DNA from: Sphaerotilus montanus
GTDB taxonomy: Bacteria; Pseudomonadota; Gammaproteobacteria; Burkholderiales; Burkholderiaceae_C
Direction of reading: 5' to 3'
Assembly: GCF_013410775.1 (NCBI RefSeq)
Contig: NZ_JACCFH010000001.1
Span: 2,046,001 to 2,110,000, forward strand
DNA length: 64,000 bases
The notes beneath the pieces are model-generated. The model was not told where the DNA came from, ran no database searches, and was given only the letters and a program-made list of their open reading frames with translations. Below, piece after piece: positions 38,825 through 48,192 of the stretch; the first letter of the stretch is position 1, and each line of letters starts with the position of its first letter. A program made the translations under genes and the position numbers.

Positions 38825-41119
38825 ATGACCACATCCGAACAGAAACAAGCCGAACTGCGCCGTGCGGCACTCGAATACCACGAGTTTCCGACGCCGGGCA
38901 AGATCGCCATCGCCGCGACCAAGCAGCTGGTGAACCAGCGCGATCTGGCGCTGGCGTATTCACCGGGGGTGGCCGCGGCCTGCGAGGAGATCGTGGACGA
39001 TCCGGCCAACGCTTTCCGCTACACCTCGCGCGGCAACCTGGTCGCCGTGGTGACCAACGGCACCGCGGTGCTCGGTCTGGGCAACATCGGTCCGCTGGCC
39101 GCCAAGCCGGTGATGGAGGGCAAGGCCGTCCTGTTCAAGAAGTTCGCCGGCATCGACGTGTTCGACCTGGAGATCGCCGAGAACGACCTCGACAAGCTGG
39201 TGGACATCATCGCGTCGCTGGAACCGACCTTCGGTGGCATCAACCTCGAGGACATCAAGGCACCGGACTGCTTCTACGTCGAGCGCAAGCTGCGCGAGCG
39301 CATGAAGATCCCCGTGTTCCACGACGACCAGCACGGCACGGCCATCGTCGTGGGTGCAGCGCTGCTCAACGGCCTGAAGGTGCTGGGCAAGGACATCACG
39401 CAGGTCAAGCTGGTGTCCTCGGGCGCGGGAGCGGCCGCGCTGGCCTGCCTGAATCTGCTGGTCAAGCTGGGCCTGCCGCGCGAGAACATCTGGGTGACGG
39501 ACCTCGTGGGGGTCGTCTACCAGGGCCGCACCGAGCTGATGGACCCGGACAAGGCCGAGTTCGCGCAGGTGACCGAGCAGCGCACGCTGCGCGAAGCCAT
39601 CGCGGGCGCAGACATCTTCCTGGGCCTGTCGGCGGGCGGCGTGCTCAAGCCCGACATGGTGGCGACGATGGCCGAACGGCCGATCATCTTCGCGCTGGCC
39701 AATCCGACCCCGGAAATCATGCCGGAGCAGGTCAAGGCGGTGCGCGACGACGCCATCATGGCCACCGGCCGCACCGATTACCCGAACCAGGTCAACAACG
39801 TCCTGTGTTTCCCCTACATCTTCCGTGGCGCGCTCGACTGCGGTGCGACGACGATCACCGACGAGATGGAGATCGCCGCGGTGCGCGCCATCGCCGAACT
39901 GGCGCAGGCGGAGCAGAACGACGTGGTGGCGGCGGCCTACGGCGGCGCCACGCTGTCGTTCGGGCCTGAATACCTGATCCCGAAGCCGTTCGACCCGCGC
40001 CTGATGATCCAGATCGCGCCGGCCGTGGCCCAGGCCGGCATGGACTCCGGTGTCGCGACCCGCCCGATCGCCGACATGGACGCCTACCGCGAGAAGCTGC
40101 GCGCCTTCGTCTACGCCGCCGGCACCGTGATGAAGCCGATCTACGCCGTGGCCAAGCGCGCCAAGGCCCGCCGTGTCGCCTATGCCGAGGGCGAAGACCG
40201 CCGTGTGCTGCGCGCGGTGCAGGTGGTCGTGGACGAAGGCCTGGCGTTTCCGGTGCTGGTCGGCCGCGGCAATGTCATCCGCACCCGCATCGACAAGCTT
40301 GGCCTGCGTCTGGAAGAGGGCCGCGACTACGAGATCGTCAACATCGACGACGACGCCCGCTACCGCCGCTTCTGGGAGATGTACCACGCGATGACCGACC
40401 GCCAGGGGGTCACCGAGCAGCTCGCCAAGATCGAGATGCGCCGGCGCATGACGCTGATCGCCTCGATGCTGCTGCACACCGGCGAGGTGGACGGCATGAT
40501 CTGCGGCACCTGGAGTTCCACGTCGTACCACCTGCAGTACATCGACCAGGTCATCGGCCGCCGCAAGGGTGTCAACACGTATGCCTGCATGAACGGACTG
40601 GTGCTGCCGGGCCGCCAGATCTTCCTCGTCGATACCCATGTCAATTACGACCCGACCGCCGAGCAGCTCTGCGAGATCACGATCCTGGCGGCCGAGGAAA
40701 TGCGCCGCTTCGGCCTGCAGCCCAAGGCGGCGCTGCTGTCGCACTCGAACTTCGGATCGAGCAACCAGCCCTCGGCGGTGAAGATGCGCCAGACGCTGGC
40801 GCTGCTGCGCGAACAGGCGCCGTGGCTGGAGGTGGATGGCGAGATGCACGGCGACACGGCACTCGACCCGACTTACCGCGCCGAGCTGATGCCGCGCTGC
40901 ACGCTGCAGGGCGAGGCCAATCTGCTGGTGCTGCCTAACATCGACGCGGCCAACATCAGCTACAACCTGCTGAAGACGACCGCTGGCGGCGGCATCGCCA
41001 TCGGCCCGGTGCTGCTGGGCGCGGCCAAACCGGTGCATGTGCTGACGCCGTCGGCCACGGTGCGTCGGATTGTCAACATGACGGCGCTGACGGTGGCGGA
41101 CGCGAACGCCGTCCGCTGA
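38825..41119 (+). CDS. maeB: NADP-dependent malic enzyme with phosphotransacetylase-like domain
   Basis: The protein has 764 aa. The N-terminal malic-enzyme half has [46 protein letters not shown] and the NADP site [13 protein letters not shown]. The C-terminal half from about 430 resembles phosphate acetyltransferase ([35 protein letters not shown] region), a regulatory domain in MaeB that binds acetyl-CoA. It converts malate to pyruvate, CO2 and NADPH. It is divergent from the two-component system. Confidence 0.97.
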   Translation: MTTSEQKQAELRRAALEYHEFPTPGKIAIAATKQLVNQRDLALAYSPGVAAACEEIVDDPANAFRYTSRGNLVAVVTNGTAVLGLGNIGPLAAKPVMEGKAVLFKKFAGIDVFDLEIAENDLDKLVDIIASLEPTFGGINLEDIKAPDCFYVERKLRERMKIPVFHDDQHGTAIVVGAALLNGLKVLGKDITQVKLVSSGAGAAALACLNLLVKLGLPRENIWVTDLVGVVYQGRTELMDPDKAEFAQVTEQRTLREAIAGADIFLGLSAGGVLKPDMVATMAERPIIFALANPTPEIMPEQVKAVRDDAIMATGRTDYPNQVNNVLCFPYIFRGALDCGATTITDEMEIAAVRAIAELAQAEQNDVVAAAYGGATLSFGPEYLIPKPFDPRLMIQIAPAVAQAGMDSGVATRPIADMDAYREKLRAFVYAAGTVMKPIYAVAKRAKARRVAYAEGEDRRVLRAVQVVVDEGLAFPVLVGRGNVIRTRIDKLGLRLEEGRDYEIVNIDDDARYRRFWEMYHAMTDRQGVTEQLAKIEMRRRMTLIASMLLHTGEVDGMICGTWSSTSYHLQYIDQVIGRRKGVNTYACMNGLVLPGRQIFLVDTHVNYDPTAEQLCEITILAAEEMRRFGLQPKAALLSHSNFGSSNQPSAVKMRQTLALLREQAPWLEVDGEMHGDTALDPTYRAELMPRCTLQGEANLLVLPNIDAANISYNLLKTTAGGGIAIGPVLLGAAKPVHVLTPSATVRRIVNMTALTVADANAVR

Positions 41120-41136
41120 GGACGGTCCAACTCGGC

Positions 41137-41194
41137 AGAACAGGGCTTCCAGAAGGAGTTTGCACCCGCTTACTTGCGCGGATGCCCCTGTTCT
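41137..41194. repeat. Inverted repeat after maeB
   Basis: AGAACAGGG (41137-41145) and CCCTGTTCT (41186-41194) are exact inverse copies 40 bases apart, in the maeB-ribonuclease gap. The loop is long for a terminator. A regulatory or protein-binding function cannot be excluded. Confidence 0.35.
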
Positions 41195-41218
41195 TCTGCT
41201 GAAAATTGAGGCAAACGC

Positions 41219-41247
41219 TTGAGCTTGGCGCCCTGATTCGGTACCAT
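41219..41247 (+). promoter_or_regulatory. Sigma-70-like promoter before the ribonuclease gene
   Basis: TTGAGC (41219-41224), 17-base spacer, TACCAT (41242-41247). It would start transcription about 20 bases before the chosen GTG of the ribonuclease gene. Judged by motif only. Confidence 0.45.
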
Positions 41248-41274
41248 CGCCCCCTTCAGAATTCAGGAAAACCC

Positions 41275-41715
41275 GTGGTAGATCTGGTCAGGGTGACGAG
41301 CAGGCGGCTCGTCTTGGCCGCCACCAAGGCTGTTGTGCTGGGCGCTGTCGTACTGGGCACTTGGCTCGGTACGCCGGATCTGGTGCAGGCCCGGGGCGAA
41401 TCCGAAACGGTCGGGCTGCAGAGCGGGGCCGTCAGGTTGTCCGAATTGCCACCGGAAACCGCCGACACGCACCGCCGGATCCTGTCCGGAGGCCCGTTCC
41501 GATACCCGAGCAAGGACGGCTCGGTGTTCGGCAACCGGGAGCGGCATCTGCCGCGGGAGACCCGAGGATACTACAGAGAATATACCGTCCCGACTGCAGG
41601 ATCGCGCGACCGGGGAGCGCGGCGCATCATCTGCGGTGGACGGGAGCCGACGACCCCGGATGTTTGTTTCTACACGCAAGACCACTACGCGAGCTTTCGC
41701 CGCATCGCACCGTGA
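41275..41715 (+). CDS. Secreted guanyl-specific ribonuclease (N1/Sa family)
   Basis: The protein has about 146 aa from GTG 41275, with AGGA 6 bases upstream. The signal peptide ends near LVQA. The mature part closely follows the RNase Sa pattern: LPPETADTHRRILSGGPF, then REYTVPTAGSRDRGARRIICGG and FYTQDHYASFR. Catalytic Glu (in REYTV), Arg (in RGARR) and His (in DHYAS) are all present. The enzyme cleaves RNA after guanosine outside the cell or in the periplasm. Its barstar-like inhibitor follows 38 bases downstream. It could be for RNA scavenging or competition. Starts upstream of 41275 would extend the signal unnaturally. Confidence 0.9.
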   Translation: MVDLVRVTSRRLVLAATKAVVLGAVVLGTWLGTPDLVQARGESETVGLQSGAVRLSELPPETADTHRRILSGGPFRYPSKDGSVFGNRERHLPRETRGYYREYTVPTAGSRDRGARRIICGGREPTTPDVCFYTQDHYASFRRIAP

Positions 41716-41753
41716 CTTCGACGAGGATCGAGAGCCCTAAGGGACCATCCACC

Positions 41754-42149
41754 ATGCTTATGCAGACCGTGCGTCCGAACATCGTGCAGGCCATCCGGGC
41801 CTTCCGAGTGGACGACCTCATGTCGGCGGCCCAGGACCTGGGCCACCACTTTCTCTACGCCAATCTGGCCGAAGCGTCTTCCAAGCCGGAAGTGCTGGAG
41901 TCGATTGCCAAGGCGTTCCTGTTCCCGGCCCACTTCGGCAAGAACCTCGACGCGCTCTACGACTGCATGACCGATCTGGTCAACAAGTCCGGTGCGCAGG
42001 CAGGCTTCGTCGTGGTGCTGGAGCAGTTGCCGGACAACGCCAAGTTCGACCGCGAGGCCCGCGAGCAGCTGCTCGACGTGTTCCGCGATGCATCCGATTA
42101 CTGGGGAGAACGGAAGATACCCTTCCGATGTTTCTATTCTTTTCAGTAG
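41754..42149 (+). CDS. Barstar-family ribonuclease inhibitor
   Basis: The protein has 131 aa from ATG 41754. The barstar core is AFLFPAHFGKNLDALYDCMTDL, where the Asp of ALYD corresponds to the key barnase-contacting Asp, followed by GFVVVLEQLPDN and a short C-terminal helix and strand. It stays in the cytoplasm and would block the secreted ribonuclease encoded just upstream before export. The family usually has about 90 residues; an extra 25 at the N-terminus are of unknown role. Confidence 0.9.
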   Translation: MLMQTVRPNIVQAIRAFRVDDLMSAAQDLGHHFLYANLAEASSKPEVLESIAKAFLFPAHFGKNLDALYDCMTDLVNKSGAQAGFVVVLEQLPDNAKFDREAREQLLDVFRDASDYWGERKIPFRCFYSFQ

Positions 42150-42310
42150 CCCGCTCCCAGGACCAAGGGCAATGGGAGCGGGCTGATGGAGCCCCGGCGG
42201 AACCTGTGAAGCCGCCACCGAAACCGAGCAAGAACGCTGCGCCTGCTTTTGCGCCGCACATGCCGGTGATGAGCAGTGCATTCGACACGTCGGCCCTCGC
42301 GGCCGCATGA
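42128..42310 (+). CDS. Possible small Pro/Ala-rich protein
   Basis: Sixty residues overlapping the end of the barstar gene, with a Pro/Lys-rich middle (PVKPPPKPSKNAAPAFAP). The first hydrophobic part comes from antiphase barstar DNA. Only codons after about 42185 look like real coding sequence. No family is recognised, and it may not be a gene. Confidence 0.2.
   Translation: MFLFFSVARSQDQGQWERADGAPAEPVKPPPKPSKNAAPAFAPHMPVMSSAFDTSALAAA
42148..42184. terminator. Hairpin at the end of the barstar gene
   Basis: AGCCCGCTCCCA and TGGGAGCGGGCT form a perfect 12-bp stem with a 13-base loop, starting within the barstar stop codon. There is no T-run, so it may act as an mRNA 3' stabiliser rather than a terminator. 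Confidence 0.45.
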
Positions 42311-42353
42311 CGACAGCAGACTGCACGCCACGGCGTCCCTGATGACGCCCATG

Positions 42354-42378
42354 ACAAGCCCGCCCCGTGCGGGCTTGT
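42354..42378. terminator. Hairpin terminator between barstar and rsmA
   Basis: ACAAGCCCGC and GCGGGCTTGT form a 10-bp stem with loop CCCGT, followed by TTCAT on the plus strand. It sits just before the rsmA stop (42380) and can serve both convergent units. Confidence 0.65.
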
Positions 42379-42379
42379 T

Positions 42380-43195
42380 TCATGGGGCCTTCGCCTTTTG
42401 CGCTGCGTCGCGCTGGCCCACGGCAGTCACCAGCGCCACGTAGTCGGCCACCGGCACTTCTTCGGCGCGGCGCTGCAGATCGAACGCCGGCACCTCGTCG
42501 CCACAGCGTTCGTGCAGCCAGTGGCCCAGCGTGTTGCGCAGCATCTTGCGGCGCTGCGAGAACGCCACCGCCACCAGTTCGCCCAGCAGCGCCACGTCCA
42601 CCGCAGGCGGATGGCGCAGCGGTGTCATGCGCACGACGGCCGAATCCACCCGCGGCGGCGGATCGAAACACTCCGGCGGCACATCGATCAGCGACTCGAT
42701 GTCATAGCGCCACTGCAGCATCACCGACAGCCGGCCGAAGTCCTTCCGGCCGGGCGAGGCGGCCATGCGGTCCACCACTTCCTTCTGCAGCATGAAGTGC
42801 TGGTCCTGCACCACGTCGACGAAGTCGAGCAGGTGGAACAGGATCGGGCTGGAGATGTTGTAGGGCAGGTTGCCGACCACGCGCAGCTTGTGGGCCTCGC
42901 CGTAGGTGGCCCGTGCCAGGCGGGCGACTTCGCGGAAATCGACCTTCAGCACGTCGGATTCGATCACCGTCAGCTCGGGGCGCTTGCGCAGCCGGGCGGC
43001 GAGGTCGCGGTCGAGTTCGACCACCGTCAGGTGCTCGCAGCGTTCGACGATCGGATCGGTCATCGCCCCCATGCCCGGGCCGATCTCGACCACGGCCTCG
43101 CCGGGTCGCGGATCGATGGCCCGCACGATGGCCGACAGCACGGCGCCGTCGGTGAGGAAATGCTGGCCGAAGCGCTTGCGGGGAATGTGTTTCAA
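42380..43195 (-). CDS. rsmA: 16S rRNA dimethyladenosine transferase
   Basis: The protein has 271 aa from a TTG start at 43195 that gives [15 protein letters not shown], the standard N-terminus. ATG at 43249 would add 18 residues and overlap surA. The SAM site is [15 protein letters not shown], and the catalytic motif is [12 protein letters not shown], with [13 protein letters not shown] near the C-terminus. RsmA dimethylates A1518 and A1519 late in 30S assembly. It is last in the lptD-surA-rsmA unit; pdxA, often between surA and rsmA, is missing. Confidence 0.92.
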   Translation of the reverse strand: MKHIPRKRFGQHFLTDGAVLSAIVRAIDPRPGEAVVEIGPGMGAMTDPIVERCEHLTVVELDRDLAARLRKRPELTVIESDVLKVDFREVARLARATYGEAHKLRVVGNLPYNISSPILFHLLDFVDVVQDQHFMLQKEVVDRMAASPGRKDFGRLSVMLQWRYDIESLIDVPPECFDPPPRVDSAVVRMTPLRHPPAVDVALLGELVAVAFSQRRKMLRNTLGHWLHERCGDEVPAFDLQRRAEEVPVADYVALVTAVGQRDAAQKAKAP

Positions 43196-43217
43196 AGGGG
43201 AGGGACTCGTGGAAAGG

Positions 43218-44573
43218 TCACTGGCCGGGCGGGTCGCGCAGCTCGACATAGGCGCGGGCACGCACCTCGCGGGCCCAGTCGGCGTAGGCGTCTTCGGCCT
43301 TCTGTTCGCGCAGCGCGGCGCGGGCCATCTCGCGCTGTTCGCGTGGTTCCAGGCGCTGCTCACGCCGCTCCAGCAGCTGGATCAGGTGCACGCCGAAGCG
43401 CGAGACGACCGGCTCGGCGATCGAGCCCGGCCGCAGCGTCGACAGGGCCTGCTCGAACTCCGGCACGAACTGGCCCGGCGAGGCCCAGCCGAGGTCGCCG
43501 CCATTGGCTGCGCTGCCGTCCTCCGACTGCTGGCGGGCCAGGTCTTCGAACCTGGCGGTACCGGCCTCGATCTGGCGCTTGTAGCCGGCCAGACGGCGGA
43601 CGGCGGCCTCCTGGGGCAGCTTCGGGCCGACACGCAGCAGGATGTGGCGCGCGTGCTGCTGCGACACCGTCAGGGCGGCTTCGCGGCGTTCGACCAGCTT
43701 GAGCACATGGAAGCCCGCACCCGAGCGCAGCACCTGCGGTGCCACCTCGCCTGCACGCAGCGGACTGACCGCCTCGACGAACGAATCCGGCAGCTTGTCG
43801 GCCCGGCGCAGACCCATCTCGCCGCCGCGCTCCTTGGTCGCGTCCGATGCCTCGCGCACCAGCGTCGCGAAGTCTTCGCCCGAGCGCAGCCGCTGCAGCA
43901 GGGCCACGCCCTGCTGGCGGCGCTGCGTGACGAGGGCCGGCGCAGCGTTTTCCGGCACCGACAGCAGGATCTGCGCGATGTTGTATTCGGTGGCGGCCCC
44001 GTTTTTCTCGCGCTGCTGGGCAAGCCAGGACTCGATGTCGGCATCGGTGATGCGGATGCGGCTCTGCACCTCGCGCTCGCGGATGCGTTCCAGCAGGATC
44101 TGGTCGCGCAGGTTGTTGCGGAAGCGGGCGAACTCCATGCCCTCGGTGCGCAGACGCTCGCGCAGCTGCGCCACGGTGATCTGGTTCTGCGCGGCGATGT
44201 TGGTGACGGCGCGGTCGATGTCGGCTTCCTCCGCGCGCACGCCGCCATCGCGCGCTGCGCCGAGCTGGGCACGTTCGTCGATCAGCTGGTCGAGCAGCTC
44301 GCGCACCAGCGTGTCGCGGTCCGGCAACCGGGTATTGCTGCGGGTGGCTTCCTGTTCGGTGCGCTGCAGGCGCTGCAGCACCTCGCTGTTGGTGACGAGT
44401 TCCTGGTTGACCACCGCGACGATGTAGTCGCCGCTGCGCCGTGCCGCCTGGGCGAAACCGTCGAGCGGCGCGCACAGCAGGCTGGCCGCCAGCAGCAGCA
44501 CGGCCAGCGTCTGCCGGCGGCGTGGTGTCATCGCGGCAAGCGCGTCGGGGGACAGGGTCTGCAGCTCGGTCAT
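43218..44573 (-). CDS. surA: Periplasmic chaperone / peptidyl-prolyl isomerase SurA
   Basis: The protein has 451 aa from ATG 44573 (ATGA overlap with lptD). The signal peptide ends near GFAQAA. The N-terminal SurA domain reads [18 protein letters not shown]. Two parvulin domains follow, with [40 protein letters not shown], and then [48 protein letters not shown]. It escorts outer membrane proteins, including LptD. Confidence 0.95.
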   Translation of the reverse strand: MTELQTLSPDALAAMTPRRRQTLAVLLLAASLLCAPLDGFAQAARRSGDYIVAVVNQELVTNSEVLQRLQRTEQEATRSNTRLPDRDTLVRELLDQLIDERAQLGAARDGGVRAEEADIDRAVTNIAAQNQITVAQLRERLRTEGMEFARFRNNLRDQILLERIREREVQSRIRITDADIESWLAQQREKNGAATEYNIAQILLSVPENAAPALVTQRRQQGVALLQRLRSGEDFATLVREASDATKERGGEMGLRRADKLPDSFVEAVSPLRAGEVAPQVLRSGAGFHVLKLVERREAALTVSQQHARHILLRVGPKLPQEAAVRRLAGYKRQIEAGTARFEDLARQQSEDGSAANGGDLGWASPGQFVPEFEQALSTLRPGSIAEPVVSRFGVHLIQLLERREQRLEPREQREMARAALREQKAEDAYADWAREVRARAYVELRDPPGQ

Positions 44574-47023
44574 GGGGTGTCGGTGTCGCCGCCGGTGGCG
44601 GTGGGGTGGTCGGCCGTGGCAGCCGCGGCCCGGGGGTCGCGCAGCAGCTGGTAGCCGGGGATATTGTCCTTCAAGACCGCCAGCGGGTTGGAGCCCGCAT
44701 TGAGCCGGGACAGGCCGACCAGTTCCAGCTGCAGCATCAGCTGCGTCGAGGACGCCTGCAGGCTGGTGGACTGGCGCCGGGCGACCACGCGGCCGATCCA
44801 GCAGCCCGCATCGTATTCGAAGCCGACGATGGCGCCGCTGATGCGCCGGTCCTTGAGGCTGTAGTCGAGCGCGCCGACGCCGTAGAGGCGGCCGTCGCAG
44901 GACGAGGTGCTGCTGCGCGCCGGGCCATTGGCCTTGGCGGTGCCGTTGCCCACCAGGCGGCTCACCGGCGCGAGCAGTCCGTCGATCGGCCATTGCCAGC
45001 CGAGGGCCAGCTGCTCGCTGACGCCGCGGTTGCGGCGGTGGCTGGCGTAGAGGGTGCGCAGCGGCCCGGGCGAATAGCGCACGCTGGTGATGGTGCGCTC
45101 GACCCGGTCGGAGTCGGTGTTGAACTGCAGCGAGCTGTCCAGGGTCCAGTGCGGGATGGCCATGAGCGACCCCTGCACCAGCACGTCCGAGAAGCGGCTC
45201 GTGGCCGACACGCCGTCGGCGGTGATGCGCTGGTCGCTGAGGCGGTAGCGCTGCGCGATGCCCAGCCGCGCGAGTTCGGCGCCGCTGTGGCGGTCGAGGT
45301 AGCGCGTGGTCAGGCCGCCGGTGAGCTGGTTGGCGTCGGAGACGCGGTCGATGCCGGAGAAGACGTTCTCCGAGAACACCGTCGTGGCGTTGAAGTCCAG
45401 CGCCGCGCTGTCGAAGTCGGGCAGCGCCGACTGGTCGCGCCAGGGCGTGTAGGCGTAGAGCAGCCGGGGCTCCAGCGTCTGCGTCAGGTCGCGGCCGAAG
45501 GCGCGCGTCTCGCGGTCGAGCGACCAGGCGCTGTCGACGCTGACGCTCGGGATCACCCGCCCGGCGCGGGTGCGGCCATCGCTCAGGGGCCGGTCCACAT
45601 CGTAGCCAGCGGCGTTGAAGCTGGCGCGGGGGGTCAGCCGCCAGCCTTCGTTGCCCAGCGGCAGTGCCACCTGGCCCAGCGCATGCAGCCGGCTGCCGGC
45701 GATGCGGGTGGGGTCGGTGTTGGTGAAGCGGTTGAACTCGGTCTGCAGCGACCACTGCAGCGGCCCGCCGCGGTTGCTCCACAGCGCGCCGATCTGCGGC
45801 GTGCGCTGGTAGGGCGGGGCGATCTGCGTGCTCGGATCGGTGTCCTGCAGCACCTGCCACTGCTGCAGACGCGCGTAGAGGTGCTGCTCGACCTCGCCCA
45901 GACCGGCCACCTGCAGCAGGCGACGCTGCTGTGCCTGGGCCGTGCTGGCCAGCAGGCGCGGGGTGAGCGATTCGGCGCCGCGCAGGCCGTCCTTCCAGTA
46001 GTTGTCGTCGGAGACCCGCAGCAGGTGCCACTCGTAGTGCACGTCGTCGGGCAGGTCGCCCTGCTGGGTCCAGCGGGTGGCCCAGCGGTCGCGCCCGGCC
46101 GTCAGGTCGCGCGGCAGCCAGAAGCCGTTGATCTCGCCGCGCCAGTGCGGGCGCAGGTAGCGGAACTCGGACTCCAGCCCCGCGCCGCGCTTGGACAGGA
46201 CCGTCGGCGTCAGGGTGGCGTCCAGGTCCGGCGCGATGTTCCAGTAGTAGGGCACCGACAGGCCGAAGCCGGCGTTGCTCGACGTGGTGATCAGCGGCGG
46301 CAGCCAGCCCGACTTGCGGTCCTCCGTCACCGGGAAACTCAGCACCGGTGCCGCCAGGATCGGCACGCCGTAGAAGCGCAGCACGGCGCCTTCGGCCAGG
46401 CCCTCGTTGGCGTCGAAGTCGAGCCGGACGCGGCGGGTGGTCAGCACCCATGGGGCGGTCTCGCCATCGACCAGCGCGCAGCTGCTGTAGGCGGCGCCAC
46501 GCACCACCAGCCGGTTCCTGCCGATGAAGTCGACCCGCTCGGCGCGCCCGCCGGCCTGGGTGCGGCCGAGGTAGAAACGCGGCTCCAGGAAATAGCCCTC
46601 CTGGTGCTCGGTGTTCAGTGACAGTTCGCTGCCCTGGTAGCGGTCGTCGCCGCGGGCCAGCAGCACCTGGCCGGTGGCCTGCACCCGGTCCTCGCGCTGG
46701 CGGTATTCCATGTGCTCCGCCTGCAGGCTCAGCAGGCCGCGCTGCAGCCGGGCGCGGCCGTCGGCGACCAGCGTCTCGCCGGTCTGGCCGCTGAGTCGGT
46801 CGGCTTCGAGGTGGATGCGGTCATCGTCCACGGCGCTGGCGTCGACCAGCGGCAGGCTCAGACCCTGGGTGGCCCATTCGGGGGCACTGATGCGGCAGGA
46901 CTGCGCCGCAGCGGCCAGCGGTGTCAGCGCCGCGATCAGCGCCAGCACGCGCTGCGCGGTCCGGCGCAGGCGGCGGCGGGCGGTGGGGGCGCAGAAGTCG
47001 GCAAGGACGGGGGTGTTCGGCAC
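44570..47023 (-). CDS. lptD: LPS-assembly outer membrane protein LptD
   Basis: The protein has 817 aa. The signal peptide ends at TPLAAAAQ. The N-terminal OstA jellyroll reads RIHLEADRLSGQTGETLVADGRARLQRG, then the large beta barrel with PYYWNIAPDLDATLTPT, a hallmark of LptD, and many short strands. It transports lipopolysaccharide to the cell surface with LptE (28069-28557). It is first of the lptD-surA-rsmA unit and divergent from the AmgK-like kinase. Confidence 0.97.
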   Translation of the reverse strand: MPNTPVLADFCAPTARRRLRRTAQRVLALIAALTPLAAAAQSCRISAPEWATQGLSLPLVDASAVDDDRIHLEADRLSGQTGETLVADGRARLQRGLLSLQAEHMEYRQREDRVQATGQVLLARGDDRYQGSELSLNTEHQEGYFLEPRFYLGRTQAGGRAERVDFIGRNRLVVRGAAYSSCALVDGETAPWVLTTRRVRLDFDANEGLAEGAVLRFYGVPILAAPVLSFPVTEDRKSGWLPPLITTSSNAGFGLSVPYYWNIAPDLDATLTPTVLSKRGAGLESEFRYLRPHWRGEINGFWLPRDLTAGRDRWATRWTQQGDLPDDVHYEWHLLRVSDDNYWKDGLRGAESLTPRLLASTAQAQQRRLLQVAGLGEVEQHLYARLQQWQVLQDTDPSTQIAPPYQRTPQIGALWSNRGGPLQWSLQTEFNRFTNTDPTRIAGSRLHALGQVALPLGNEGWRLTPRASFNAAGYDVDRPLSDGRTRAGRVIPSVSVDSAWSLDRETRAFGRDLTQTLEPRLLYAYTPWRDQSALPDFDSAALDFNATTVFSENVFSGIDRVSDANQLTGGLTTRYLDRHSGAELARLGIAQRYRLSDQRITADGVSATSRFSDVLVQGSLMAIPHWTLDSSLQFNTDSDRVERTITSVRYSPGPLRTLYASHRRNRGVSEQLALGWQWPIDGLLAPVSRLVGNGTAKANGPARSSTSSCDGRLYGVGALDYSLKDRRISGAIVGFEYDAGCWIGRVVARRQSTSLQASSTQLMLQLELVGLSRLNAGSNPLAVLKDNIPGYQLLRDPRAAAATADHPTATGGDTDTP

Positions 47024-47032
47024 GGAAGGCGG

Positions 47033-47062
47033 TTCGGTCGCCCTGGGGCGCCTCGCTAGAAT
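47033..47062 (+). promoter_or_regulatory. Possible promoter before the AmgK-like gene
   Basis: TTCGGT (47033-47038), 18-base spacer, TAGAAT (47057-47062), 25 bases before ATG 47087. Judged by motif only. An AATCGATT palindrome follows at once. Confidence 0.3.
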
Positions 47063-47086
47063 CGATTGATTATTTCATGCTCCGAG

Positions 47087-48178
47087 ATGGCCCCCGTGAC
47101 CCCTGCTGACGCTCCGACCTCCATCCACTGGCCCGACGACCAGCGCCGTGCCGCGTTCGACACCTGGCTGGCCACGCAGGCCGAAGCCCACGGACTGCTT
47201 GCCGAGAGCCTGCGTCCGGCCAGCGCCGACGCGAGCTTCCGCCGCTATTTCCGCATCGACAGCGCCCGCGGCGAGGCGGCGCGCATCGTCATGGACGCGC
47301 CGCCCGACCGCGAGGACTGCCGGCCCTTCGTGCAGATCGCCGGCCTGCTGCGCCAGGGTGGGCTGAACGCGCCCGAGGTGCTGGCCTGGGACGAGGCGCA
47401 GGGCTTCCTGCTGCTGTCCGACCTGGGCGAGCGCACGCTGCTGGCCGAGCTGCAGGCGCAGGACTTCGGTACCGCCGCCGGTCTGAAGGTCGCGGACGCG
47501 CATTACCGCGGCGCGCTCGACACGCTGGTGCGCCTGCAGCAGATCCCCGCCCAGGGCCAGGTGCCCGCCTACGACGCCGCGCTGCTGCGCCGCGAGCTGG
47601 ACCTCTTCCCCGAGTGGTACATCGGCCGCCACCGCCAGTTCACCCTCGACAGCACGCAGCAGCAGGTGCTCGAAGAGGCGCTGCAGACCATCACCCGCGT
47701 CTGCGAGGCGCAGCCCTGCGTGCTGGTGCACCGCGATTTCCACAGCCGCAACCTGATGGTCGGCGCCGATCCGGCCACCCCTGGCGTGCTCGATTTCCAG
47801 GACGCGGTGTGGGGGCCGGTGACGTATGACGTGGTCTCGCTGCTGCGCGATGCCTACATCGAGTGGGACGAATCCATCCAGATCGACTGGGCCGTGCGCT
47901 ACTGGGAGCGCGCCCGCAAGGCCGGTCTGCCGGTGTCGGACGACTTCGGTACCTTCTGGCGCGACTACGAATGGATGGGCCTGCAGCGCCACCTGAAGGT
48001 GCTCGGCATCTTCTCGCGGCTCTACCACCGCGACGGCAAGGACGGCTATCTGAAGGACCTCCCGCTCGTCTGGCGCAACGCCCACCACGTCGCCTCGCGC
48101 TACTCGGTGCTGCGTCCGCTGTCGCGGCTGCTGGAAGCGCTGGAGAACGTCGAGGTCAAGACGGGCTACACGTTCTGA
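47087..48178 (+). CDS. amgK: Aminoglycoside phosphotransferase-family sugar kinase (AmgK-like)
   Basis: The protein has 363 aa from ATG 47087 (ATG 47066 is an alternative). The kinase motif is LVHRDFHSRNLMV with VLDFQDAVWGPVTYDVVSLLRD, and ASADASFRRYFRI marks the N-lobe. AmgK phosphorylates N-acetylmuramate and N-acetylglucosamine at C1 in peptidoglycan recycling, normally beside murU. Here a BenE transporter replaces murU, so the assignment rests on sequence and on the position divergent from lptD. Confidence 0.85.
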   Translation: MAPVTPADAPTSIHWPDDQRRAAFDTWLATQAEAHGLLAESLRPASADASFRRYFRIDSARGEAARIVMDAPPDREDCRPFVQIAGLLRQGGLNAPEVLAWDEAQGFLLLSDLGERTLLAELQAQDFGTAAGLKVADAHYRGALDTLVRLQQIPAQGQVPAYDAALLRRELDLFPEWYIGRHRQFTLDSTQQQVLEEALQTITRVCEAQPCVLVHRDFHSRNLMVGADPATPGVLDFQDAVWGPVTYDVVSLLRDAYIEWDESIQIDWAVRYWERARKAGLPVSDDFGTFWRDYEWMGLQRHLKVLGIFSRLYHRDGKDGYLKDLPLVWRNAHHVASRYSVLRPLSRLLEALENVEVKTGYTF

Positions 48179-48192
48179 GCAGGCGTACCCCC

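Noticed and set aside
42128-42310. Functional gene after barstar
   Set aside because: The first part is antiphase barstar DNA and the rest is short and Pro-rich. Listed only at low confidence.
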